Shown: positions 1 to 11,600 of the stretch, one piece after another
How positions within the stretch are numbered: position 1 is the stretch's first letter
How the letters are laid out: every line of letters begins with the position of its first letter
Assembly (NCBI RefSeq): GCF_029407905.1
Contig: NC_073630.1
Coordinates: 41,441,001-41,505,000, forward strand
Direction of reading: 5' to 3'
DNA from: Bubalus kerabau
Lineage: Eukaryota > Chordata > Mammalia > Artiodactyla > Bovidae
DNA: 64,000 nucleotides
The notes under the pieces: model-generated
What the model was told of the DNA's origin: nothing
The model's input: only the letters and a program-made list of their open reading frames with translations
Database searches by the model: none
Position numbers and translations under genes: made by a program

Positions 1-936
1 CAAACTAAAAGGTTTAGGAAAGAGTGTCCTATTAATAAATTAGATCAGGTAAATCTATCATTTCCACAGCCTGTCCAAGTTTATCTCGGTGTATTGTATA
101 GAAGACATTTTTCAAGATCTTGGTTCTTAGAAGTAGCTCAGTTTGTTTTTTTCTGTGTTTGGTGTATGGAGAAACTAGAGTTTAAGGCTGTAAAAATAAC
201 CTACGTCAGCAGTAGGGCAGAATCTCTTTTTCAGCCCTCTCTCTTTAAAAAAAAAATGCTATCTTATCCCTTTTGTGTATATCCTGCTATGAATGTGTTC
301 TGTACATCTAAAACAAGTAGAAATGGTCAGACCAGTGTAATTTCCCTGTTTCCCACCTTTTCTCTTTTACAATTGGAGAATTGACTTACTGCAGTGATAT
401 GAGGAATGATATATTTTAAATTTCCAACCCCCATGAGAAGTCTCCAATGGCTTAATTTTGCCACAGCAAGAAAACCTGAGTTTGAAGGACTAATAACTAG
501 GATGACTTTAAAAACTAAGAATAAGGTTTTTCAGTGATATTGCCTGTATGATTCACTACTGCAAATATCAGTTGTATAATACATGAAGTCAGGCAACAAG
601 TGAAATAATAGGTATTATATATAGTCTAACATCTGAAGCCCAATGAACTCAATGAGAGAAGGAATGCACAAATATTAGGCTGTGGTAGTGGTTATATATT
701 TGGTTCTGACCTTTTCCATTTTCACTTGAAAGTGAGGATCATAGTGACTTGTGATATCATTCTTTTAATTTTTTCTTTAGAACGCTTTGTTTTGTCTCTG
801 TCTGGTTTCACTTTTGTAGTAAATATCGACTTAAATGTTAACATTGATCTGATAAAAATTAATTAAAGCACAAAAAATATAGGAGATGGAAGCTAGAGGG
901 GGACTTGGTTCACCTATGTTTCCAATGACTTAACAG
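1..936 (+). other. NCAPG: NCAPG intron 5 (3' part)
   Basis: AT-rich intronic sequence upstream of the first visible exon. I see no exon, repeat family or RNA gene here. A 96-codon open frame at 94-384 has no recognisable similarity and looks like chance. Confidence 0.7.
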
Positions 937-1129
937 ATGCTGTGAAACAAGCAATGCAGAAGCATCTTCTCCAAGGCTGGTTACGTTTTACTGAAGGCAA
1001 TATATTAGAGTTGCTTCATCGATTGGATGTGGAAAATTCTTCTGAAGTAGCAGTCTCTGTTCTCAATGCCTTGTTTTCCATGACTCCTCTTAATGAACTG
1101 GCAGAAATCTGTAAAAATAATGACGGCAG
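937..1129 (+). CDS. NCAPG: NCAPG exon 6
   Basis: Acceptor TTAACAG ends at 936 and donor GTATAT starts at 1130. The exon starts by completing a split Asp codon (G|AT) and ends with AG of a split Arg codon. It encodes a conserved HEAT segment around residues 261-323, beginning AVKQAMQKHLLQGWL and ending CKNNDGR. The ATG at 942 is an internal Met, not a start. Confidence 0.96.
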
Positions 1130-4100
1130 GTATATAAAGTGCTCATTATTTGAAATATGATAATTGATGAACTTCTGTACTTAAAAGTAGTCCCTTTTAC
1201 CATTACTTAAGATTGTATCGGTATCTTTTACTGAGACCTCTTAGGTTTTCTTTGCTCTGGTGAATGTCTTTTTTCCCTTTTTTTCCTCATTATATAAGAA
1301 CTCACCACTTAGACTACTTTCCATTTTTTGTTTTGTTTTATTACTTTTATGTTTGCATTAGGCCTACCATGAAAAGTCCAACAGCATGCATCCCTATTAT
1401 GTTTGCTTATTTGAGACTTTCTTTTTCCTTTTTGTCTAACTATCTTCATTCTTTTTTGTGTGGATAAATTAATGACTTTGCAATTAAAGAGGTGGTGGTT
1501 ATAAATCAAAGCTGCTTATTCCCAGTTTTCTACTCGGTTCAAATTTTTTTTGTGTTCAAATATTCACTGGATATTAAGATATCTTATTCTTTGCTTTTTA
1601 AATGAAGGAAATTGATTCCAGCAGATACATTAACTCCTGAATTTGCTTTGTATTGGCGTGTCCTTTGTGAACATTTGAAATCAAAAGGAGAAGAAGGTGA
1701 AGAATTTTTAGAGCAGATTTTGCCAGAGCCTGTAGTATATGCAGAGTATTTACTGAGGTAAAATATTTTCCTTTGGTTTGGACTGTGCTTGTGTTGTACT
1801 TGTGTTGTTGTGTGTTAACTTTCCAGCCCCCTCCCTCAGAGCCATGCTTGATTAAAAATAAGTTAAAATCCAGTTTTTTTGACAGACAAGGAAAAATAGG
1901 TATGCACACTGAGACTCTAGAGAATATCCTGTGCTGCTCAGTATACTAAAAGACCAAAGTCAGTATGTTTTGGGACATTTTCTTAAAATTGTTCAGACGT
2001 GATGATGAACACTTTTTGTAAGGTTGACAACGGTGTACTCCCTTTTGAAATTTGTTGGCAAAGCTTTTCTAACTGCCAGGTAGTAAATATATTTAGTAAA
2101 TATTTCTGTGGGCCATACTGTCTCTCTCACAGTGACTCAATTTGCTGTGACTCTGCAAAAGCAGCCACAAAATATGTTATGAATAGATCTGGCTGTTTTC
2201 TGATAAAACTTTCATTAACTTTTGTGGACACTAAAATTTGAATTTCATGTAATTTTCACATGTACATATTTTTACTTATGTATTTATATGTATGTCATAT
2301 AAAGATGTAAAAATCTTAGCTTTGATGCTGTACAAAAAACAAGGAACAGGCTGGATCTGGTGCATGGGCAAGCAATAGTTTTCCAATTGACTGGGTGGAT
2401 CCCTGTGGCCTGTTTTAGTATTTATTAAAATTGTTACTGTTTGGCTTTTTGTTTGTTAGAAAGTTTTTTCAAAATATCTTTTATTTATTTGAATTACCCT
2501 GATTTCTACTTAGATCACTTTACAATTATACAAGTAAACTTGTATAAGTAAAACATGAATGCATTGTCAAAAATTCAAATACAGAAGTACATAGAATAAA
2601 TATGTTTCCTCTTATCTCCTAATTCCTCAATCTCCATAGAGTTGATATTTAAACAGTTTGGGGCATACAATTCCAAACCCTCTTTCTCTGCATTTAGAGA
2701 CACACATTAAATGCATAATTTTAAAACTATAACACAGACTATACATACCTTTGCTTTTTTTCCAACTACTGATACTTGAGATCATTATATATTGGTAGAT
2801 ACAAATCTATCACAGTTTTAACAGCATGGAACTTCATAGTATGGTGGTAATATTTAATTTGCTCTTCTCTTGATGGTTGATAGACATTTAGGATGTTCTC
2901 AGTTTTCACTGATAAAGGTGTCTTAAACTTTCTTTACATTTTTATGTTTGTTTGGGATTTTGTAGAGTTGATTCCAAGAGGTGGAATTGTTGGGCCAAAG
3001 GTTATATATATATTTTTTTTAATGAATATTGGTGTGTAGATTTTTTAACTTCATGATTTTGGTTCCCTTTTTTTTTTTGACTGCACCTTGTGGGGATCTG
3101 GTTGGATCCACTCCAACCAGGGAGTGGACCTGTGCCCCCTTCAGTGGAAGCGGAGAGTCTTAACCGCTGGACCATCAGGAAGTCCTGGTTTTGATGCATT
3201 TTTTAAAAAAGCTTTTCATACAGTATGAATTATGGGCATGAATTCTTTTTTGGGGGGAATACAGATTTATGCTTTTGCTTATGAAAGTGAAAGTGTTAGT
3301 CATTCAGTCCTATCTGACTCTTTACAACCCCATGAACTGGAACCTGCCAGGCTCCTCTGTCCATGGAATTCTCTAGGCCAGAATACTGGAGTAGGTAGCC
3401 ATTCCCTTCTCCAGGGGATCTTCTAGACCCAGGGATCGAACCCAGGTCTTCCACATTGCAGGCAGATTCTTTACCATTTGAGCCACCAGGAAAGCTTTTG
3501 CTTATAGTGGCTCCACATAGAAGTTTAGAGAGCAAAGCTAAGAATGTGTTTGAATTTTGTATGCAAAACATTGAACTTAAAAATATCTTAAATGTGAGCC
3601 AGTATGAAGACTTAGAGCTTGAACTCATAGTAACATGAGAAACGTGGGAATCTACGTAGAGTTTTAATGGTAGTTTCTTCAGGCTTTAATTGGAATATTC
3701 ATTATAATGCAGTTTGGGCCATGTTGAAATGTTCCAAAAAGAAATGATTTTTTTTTTAACTTTTTATTTTGTATTGGGATATGGATGGTGAAGGACAGGG
3801 CAAGCCTGGTGTGCTGCAGTCCATGGAGTTGCAAAGAGTCGGACACAACTGAACAACCGAACAACAACAAATAGCCGATTAACTATGTTGTGATAGCTCA
3901 GGTGAACAGCAAAGGGCCAAAAGGAGTGTTTTTGATGCAGTGTTAAATAACACATGTTTACATAAAAGTAATAAATGCTCATAGATTGAGAAAATACAAG
4001 AAAGTATGAGGATATGTTAAATATTTAAATAACAAAGAGAAAACATCTCAGACTGCTTCACAGATTAATTCTTGTGAAGAGTTCAGTTCTGATTTTGAGA

Positions 4101-5646
4101 GATCAGTGATTTTTATATATCCTTTGTCGCTTTGTAAGTTTTTAATTAATTTACTTGAATCAACTTGTTTTTTTCACTTATGAAAAGATTTAAAGATTAT
4201 ATTTAATTATTGAAATAATACTTAAACAGGATGATTTTCTTTTTGGAGCAATGTCATTAGATAGGAATAGTTTTCTCAGGAACAGAAGCAAAATGAAATG
4301 GAAAAGTTGTTTCTTGATCTCAAATTTTCAGGCATTTTGTAACATTTTGTAACAGGAAGAGTCAGTGACTCTGAATGCTAATAGGAAACAATTTCCTGTT
4401 AATTGAGGTGTTCACATAAAGAGAGAAATTGGGGCTGTTAAATGAGGCTTATTAAATTTGAGTAAGGAAAAGGGACACATACAGTTTTTAGAAAGCTTAA
4501 ATATAAATTCTTAGAGAGTTTTAGAAAAGACTTTCTTGAGTGGTCTCTTCATTATAAGGATTACCTGTAAAAATGATTGAGAATAGATGATTTCATGATA
4601 ATTAAAAGCGCTGGGTCCATTTTAAGTTCTGTTATACAGTTCAGGATTTGTAATTACTAATGAAATAACTATTCTAAATTTATTTTTGAAGATACCCAAA
4701 ATCTTAATGCTATGCATTGTGCTGAAGCTGGATGAAAAAGTAAGGAGGGATCCAAAGTTGAGTGAAGGTTTTTTAGCTTGTCAGAAATCAGCAACTCTAC
4801 TGATTTATAGACTTTGATAATTATCAGTTTTGTAGCTGTTGCTTAGTTTCCTGCCAGATTCCAAAAGGTGGCTGATAGGTTTGAAGTTCCTAATATCATT
4901 GCTGTGGATTGATGAGCTTTTATTTACTCTTGGCTGTAATTTTATGAGTCATTTCATTTATTCGTCATACAGAATTCTGCAGTATCTGTAACTGGATTTT
5001 TGTTGACAGTTTAAAATGACACATTTTTCATCTACATTGTTGTTGTTCAGTTGTTTCTGACTCTTTGTGGCCTAATGAGCTGCAGCCCACCAGGCTTCCT
5101 GTCCTTCACCATCTTCTGGCACTTGCTCAAACTCAGGTCCATAGAATCCATGATGCCATCCAACTATTGTCTTCTGTCGTCCCCTTCTCCTGCCTTCAGT
5201 CTTTCCCAGCATCAGGGTCTTTTCTAATGAGTCATTTCATAAATTCCAACCTAATGGCACCTGGTTGTGTAAGTTTAAACTCATGATCTATTTAAACTCT
5301 TTCTTTATTTTGCTTTTAAATAGCTTTTTTTGTTCCACAGGAAAAAAAGAACTTCTGGTAAGCTCTTGAATGTTACCTAGGTGCGGGTTGTAAATGACTA
5401 ATTTAGGCAGTGATAGTAAAAAATTAAAGGGATTCATTCCCTGGTGGCTCAGTGGTTAAGAATCTGCCTGCTAATGCATAAGCCACAGGAGATGCACATT
5501 TAATCCCTGGGTCAGAAAGTCCCTGGAGGAGGAAATGGCAACCCACTACTCCAGTATTCTTGCTGGGATAATCCCGTAGACAGAGGAACCTGGCAGGCTA
5601 CAGTCCATAGGGTCACAAAGAGTCAGAGACCACTGAGCAACTGAGC

Positions 5647-5685
<39 letters not shown>

Positions 5686-8600
5686 CACACACACACACAA
5701 TAAAAGTAAAAGTGTGGTTGACAGTGCTTGCTTGGTAGCAATTATACTAGAATAAGTATAGTGGTTAATAGGACCCTAAGCAAGGACTGTAGCCCACCAG
5801 GCTCCTCTGTCCATGGAATTCTCCAGTCAAGAATACTGGAATGGATAGCCATTTCCCTCTCTAGGGGATATTCCTGACCCAGGGATCCAACCCAGGTCTC
5901 CTGCATTATAGGCAGATTCTTTACCATCTGAACCACCAGGAAAGCCCTCAAGCAAGGTAATACAAATTCATGAAGCTATCTGTTTTTTTCTAATTTTTTT
6001 AAAAGGTCATTGTGTTCATGGGTAACATAATTTTTATTTATACTATTATTCTTTTAAACAAAATAATGATTAAGGATGATGAGGGAAGACAGGCTCTTTC
6101 TGAATAATTGTATTTTTGAAGCAGAGATTTAGAACTTTCTAATTGAGAATACTAGTGACATTGAAATAATTAGTTATATTAAGAGATATAAATACGTACC
6201 TTTTGAAAATTTCCCATAGGAAATGTATTTTTAATGAAAATATATTTCCAAGTTCTTTTGAATCAAGCCAGTAAGTTCATGAAAGTTCATGACAATAACA
6301 CAATTTAGTTTCTAAATCACATTAGTATCACATGGTATAAAATGTCCATATATAGATCTTGGGACTGATAAGGGTATAAAATGATCCTTTTCTCACTTAA
6401 TGGGGAGCTGTTCAATGTTTTGTAACAAATTCTACATTTTATTGTGCTTGTTTTAGTTATATTCAAAGCATTCCAGTTGTTAATGAAGAACAGAGAGGTG
6501 ATTTTTCCTATATTGGCAATTTGATGACAAAAGAATTCATAGGTCAACAATTAATTCTAATTATCAAGTCTTTGGATACCAATGAAGAAGGAGGAAGGTA
6601 CATTTAAATGTTAACTCTTGTTCTAATTTGCTCTCCTAATAGTCTTTGTTAAAATACAGTCATATTACCATATGATTAAATGTATTTAACCTAGGTCTCT
6701 AAAATATTATATGAAGTTTTTTCTTTCCTCTTGTATATATAATACATATATGGAGTATATAAGTGAAAATATGTACTGTCTCTGTTTCTCTTCTGTTGTA
6801 TGTATATGGAAATATGAGTTTCTAATTCAGTTTCATCAGAATAAACAATAAAGTTGCAGGTTTTTGCTTAAAATTTTGTTAGTATTATTAGTCCTCTCTA
6901 TAATAAATATGGTATAAATTATTTGAATCACTTATGGTATTTTGTCATTTCATCATGTTGATTTATGAAAGATTATTAGGGTCATTTATAAATTTTTTTT
7001 TTCAGCATGTGAATTTTTGGCTTAAAGTCTATACATATATTTTTGTACCCAAAGATAAATATAAAAAAGAATTAAGACAAATTAAGTCTGCAGAATAGTT
7101 TGAAATATAATGTGTTTCTCTTTTTGTATTGAAATTAAAATAGTTCTTCTTGAATTTAGGAAACGACTGCTGGGTATCTTACAGGAGATTCTTACTCTAC
7201 CTACCACCCCAATATCCCTAATTTCTTTTCTTGTTGAGAGACTGCTCCACATCATTATAGATGATAATAAGAGAATACAAATTGTAAGTAATTTTCTTCA
7301 TTGGTGATAGAAATAAAAGATTCTGGTCAATAACATTGAGTGTTAATTGTGTTTTCAGTGCTTTTGGCTTTATTTGTCTTTAATTGCTTTTGTTTTAGTT
7401 TTGTCTCTATGTGAAGCTTTTGAATTTCTTAAAACCCAGTCCCTTTCACACACACGTTTTAAAAAATATTTCTTTTCTTCTCTTACTATGCCTATCATTG
7501 TGTTGATTCAGTTTGAAATGGAGCAGTTTAGGGAAGGCGTGGCATAGGCATTGGTTGCTAGGTTTGAGAGCCGGCTGAATTTATACATTTGTTGTTGTTG
7601 AGTTGCCAAGTTGTTTCCGACTCTTAGTGACCCCATGGACTGCATGCGGCACACCAGGCTTCCCTGTCCCTCACCATCTCCCAGAGTTTGCCCAAATTCA
7701 TGTCCATTGAATCGGTGATGCATCCAACCATCTCATCCTCTGTCGCCCTCTTCTTCTGTCTTCTATCTTTCCCAGCATCAGCGTCTTTTCCAGTGAGTTG
7801 GCTGTTCACATCAGGTGGCCAAAGTTTTGGAGTTTCTGCTTCAGTATCGGTCCTTCCAAAGAGTATTCAGGGTTGATTTCCTTTAAGATGGACTGGTTTG
7901 ATCTTGATTTCCAAGGGACTCTCAAGAGTCTTCTCTAGCACCACAGTTTGAAAGCATCAATTCTTTGGCTCTCTGGCATCTTTATTGTCCAGCTCTTACA
8001 TCCGCACATGACTACTGGAAAAACCATAGCTTCAACTATATGGACCTTTGTTGGCAAAGTGATGTCATTGCTTTTTAATATACTGTCTAGGTTTGTCATG
8101 GCTTTCCCACCAAGTAGTTGTCTTCTAATTTCATGTCTATAGTCATCCCCCGTGATTTTAGAGACCAAGAAAAGGAAATCTGTCACTGCTTCCACCTTTT
8201 CCCCTTCTATTAGCCATGAAGTGATGGAACCAGGTGCCATGATCTTATTTTTCTTAATATTGAGTTTTAAGCCAGTTTTTTACTCTCCTCCTTCACCCTC
8301 ATTAAGAGACTCTTTAGTTCCTCTTCACTTCGGGTTCATTTCCCATTGGACACTTTCTAAATTTGTGACTTTACCCAAATTATTTAATTTAGAATTTTTA
8401 TTTGTTTGCAAGGTAAGAATAACAATATTTTTTATTATTCCATGAAATAATTTTCATAAAGTGCTTGGTAAATAAGTATCTTTATTTTTGGTAAAGTGCT
8501 TGATAAATAAGTATCTTAAAAATAAGTATCTTTATTTTTTTTAGATAAATAAAATATTTTATTTTTTAAAATTTATATTACTATTTTCAAGTACTGTTAT

Positions 8601-11600
8601 TTTTCTCTGGGGTATTCTAAAAAACAGACTTGTATCATTGATTTTCATAAAATTGTAAATCACAAGTTAATTCAAAGGTTGTCTTTTCCAGCCCTTCCTT
8701 ATACAGATAATATATAAATTCCTTCTACAACATTGCCAATTAGTGGTTATACAGCACCTGTTTAATGTACCTTCATTAGGGATGCAACTTTTTCCTGAAT
8801 GTGCCAACTCCGGTGCCTAGTGTCTCTGAAAGGAAAGTGTTTAGTTTGCTGTCATTCTGCCTTGTGCACCCAAAGGAAGAATTAACGAGTATTCTTATTT
8901 TTGTGTTCCACTCCCATTGTAGCTTAACAACAGAGGGAGTCGAGGATTAGAGGCAGAAAATTTTAATTTTATGGTACCTAAGATTACAGGCTTTTTTCAT
9001 TTTTTTTTCTGTTTCTAAGCACTGTATGAAAGAGAATTTATCTTCAGTGTCTGTATGCCTATTTACCTTCCCATAATATTAAGAGTTTTTTAGTCAGATG
9101 TATTGTTTGGTCATTTTTTTATAAAATTGTATAGGAAATAGAATGTGTGCCATTTTTGCTTATATGTTTTGCTCTATTTTTCAAAAGATTGTGGATACTG
9201 TTTGGAGTTTTGTGTAACAGTTGAATGTCATTTTCTGTTGTATAACATATATTAAAACATTTATTCTGAATTATAATTTATCAGGTTACAGAAATTATCT
9301 CAGAGATTCGGGCACCCATTGTTACTGTTGCTGTTAATAATGATCCAGCTGATGCAAGAAAGAAAGAGCTTAAGGTAACTCTCTTCTAAATTAAAGAAAT
9401 ACTTGACTAGAATGTATGTGTGCAAGTCTTTTATTTCTTGTACATTTTCAAAATTTCTCTCACAAAGTTAAATTATAGTTAACTATTAAACTATGAGACT
9501 ATCAAGATGTTATCAGATTATGTGAGTTGAAAGATTTTCCAGTCTGTTTCAGGAAGACTACAACTTTTTCTATATGTGCCCGACTGATTAAACTTGTAGA
9601 TGGTTGAGATGTTAATAATACTGTTTAGTTTGCTACAGATTTTGTATTAATCGTTTTTGTTTGGTGTTTATACAATTTATATCTTTTCTTAGATGGCTGA
9701 AATAAAAGTTAAACTTATTGAGGCAAAAGACTCTTTGGAAAATTGCATTACCTTACAGGATTTTCATCGAGCATCAGAATTAAAAGAAGAAATAAAAGCA
9801 TTAGAGGATGCCAAAATAAACCTTTTGAAAGAGACAGAGCAACATGAAATGAAAGAAGTCCACATAGAGAAGGTATAGATAACTTTTTTACAGTAAATTT
9901 CAGCTGCTATTAATTATCATAATTAAACCTTGTTTGCTTAATTTAGCTGCCAGAATATATTCCCTTTGGAAGGATTTTTAACAGTACCATGAAATAATAT
10001 GAAAATTATATTTTTCTGCCAGTTCCTTTCTGTTTTGGACTTCAAAAAGCTTTAATGAACTTTAATTATTATAGCTAGGACTTGATTTGATTTGCTCCCT
10101 TGTCATGCTAATCCCTAGGATCTAAAGTCTTTCTTGCTTGCCAAGGAAAATTGCCTTCCAGTGGTTTCCTTCACTTTGTTTTTTGTTTTAGTTTGTCTTG
10201 AATGATTTAGAAAAGGAAAATGCATGTTTCACTTATTTGTGGAAGACTCATGATCTTTCCACTGCTAGGAGAAGAATGTCTATAGTAACAATACTGTTAA
10301 ACATATTTTTTAAAGTTTAATTACTCTTTGGTTTTAGAAAAAGCTAAGTAACTTTGTTATTTTAAATGAGATACTATATAAACTAGGTAACTAATAAAAA
10401 CCTGCTGTATAGCATGGGCAACTCTACTCAGTACTCTGTAATGGCCTCCGATTATTCTCATGAAGAGAAAGCTGGATAGAGAAGAGTTTACTGTACAGGG
10501 GAGTTTTGTGAGATATGTCATTGAGTTCTGTAGCCATAGACTTCCCTGCTGTTAACACCCCACCTTCCCAATGGATATGCCTGCATTTTATTTTCATGGT
10601 TAATAGTTATTTCTTTTGTTTGACAAATTCAGTGGGCTTTTAAATTTGAGGAGAAAATTTAAAGCAAAAATTGAAAATGGAAACTGAAAAATGATATAAA
10701 CTGCAGATCTGAATTAGAGAAATTTTAACTAAGGTGATCTGTCATGATTAATATTATCTGTTTAACTTTACTTGCTTTGACCATTTCTGTGTTCATTTGT
10801 CCTATTTAAGGGTTATGAATCTGCTACAGTATAATCACAGTATAGTGTAATAAATGCTATAGTCAGGTAAGGGTAGGAGAGGCATCTAAACCACATAGTG
10901 TGGTGTTGACTTCTCCAGAAGAATAAATGTTTAAACTTGAGATTTGAAAAATAATTTTTAAGCTAGTAGTTACAGGATTCTTTTGTATGTGTGTGTAGGC
11001 GGAGGGGGATTTTCATGAGTGTGAATTCATTTGATTCTCACTATGACCTAGTGGAATTAGTACAATTATCCTCATTTTATAGAAGGCAAGTAACTTGCCT
11101 GAGGTTAGCAGGATTCAGACCCAGGCATGTGGCTTTCGTTGTGCTTTTACTGAACTCTTGTCATCTCTCTGCAATGAGTTAGAGGAATGTTATAGGCAGA
11201 TGGAGTGACATGTGTGAAGGCCCAGAAGTTAAAGAGTGCCTGTTATGTTAAAAAACTTAAGGTCCATGTGACTATAGAATTGACGGGAAGAGGTAAGAGA
11301 GAAACCTGGGGGAAAAATTAAGGGCCAATTCATGTAAGGCCTTGTATAAGCGATCTTTTAAAAATTGTGCCTTACCCAAAGATCATGTTGTTGTTCAGTT
11401 GCTAAATTGTATCCAACTCTTTGCAACCCCATGAACTGCATGCGGCATGCCAGGCTTCCCTGTCCTTCACTATCTCCTGGAGTTTCCTCAAACTCAGTCC
11501 ATTGAGTTGGTGATGCCATCCAACCATCTCATCCTCTTCTTCCCCTTCTCTTCCTGCCTTCAATCTTTCCCAGCATGAGTCTTTTCCAGTGAGTCGGCTT

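Larger units (their letters stand above)
1758..6456 (+). other. NCAPG: NCAPG intron 7
   Basis: A 4.7-kb intron holding an old L1 fragment, one CHR-type SINE, three Bov-tA SINEs, two BovB 3' ends and a CA microsatellite, each listed separately. I recognise nothing in 1758-2440, 3870-5036 or 5958-6456. Confidence 0.8.
7284..9284 (+). other. NCAPG: NCAPG intron 9
   Basis: A 2-kb intron with one BovB fragment and a short local tandem repeat. Nothing else recognised in 7284-7587 or 8545-9284. Confidence 0.75.

Noticed and set aside
94..384. 96-codon + strand open frame in intron 5
   Set aside because: No similarity I recognise, poly-T/A-rich codon use, and no splice signals consistent with NCAPG. 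Likely chance.
921..936. Bases before exon 6 that read NDLT, similar to the expected NDRS, as exon sequence
   Set aside because: Translating further left does not match the expected upstream residues and meets a stop; TTAACAG is the acceptor and the likeness is coincidental.
942..1160. ATG-started frame as a separate small gene
   Set aside because: It is the interior of NCAPG exon 6; the ATG codes for an internal methionine and the frame runs past the donor at 1130.
3068..3186. tRNA-like promoter boxes as a tRNA gene (also at 23856, 27073 and in Bov-tA copies)
   Set aside because: They belong to tRNA-derived SINEs and do not fold as complete tRNAs followed by terminators in the usual way.
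7110..7307. Frame extending upstream of exon 9 and past its donor
   Set aside because: Only 7160-7283 matches NCAPG; the flanking parts are intron read-through.
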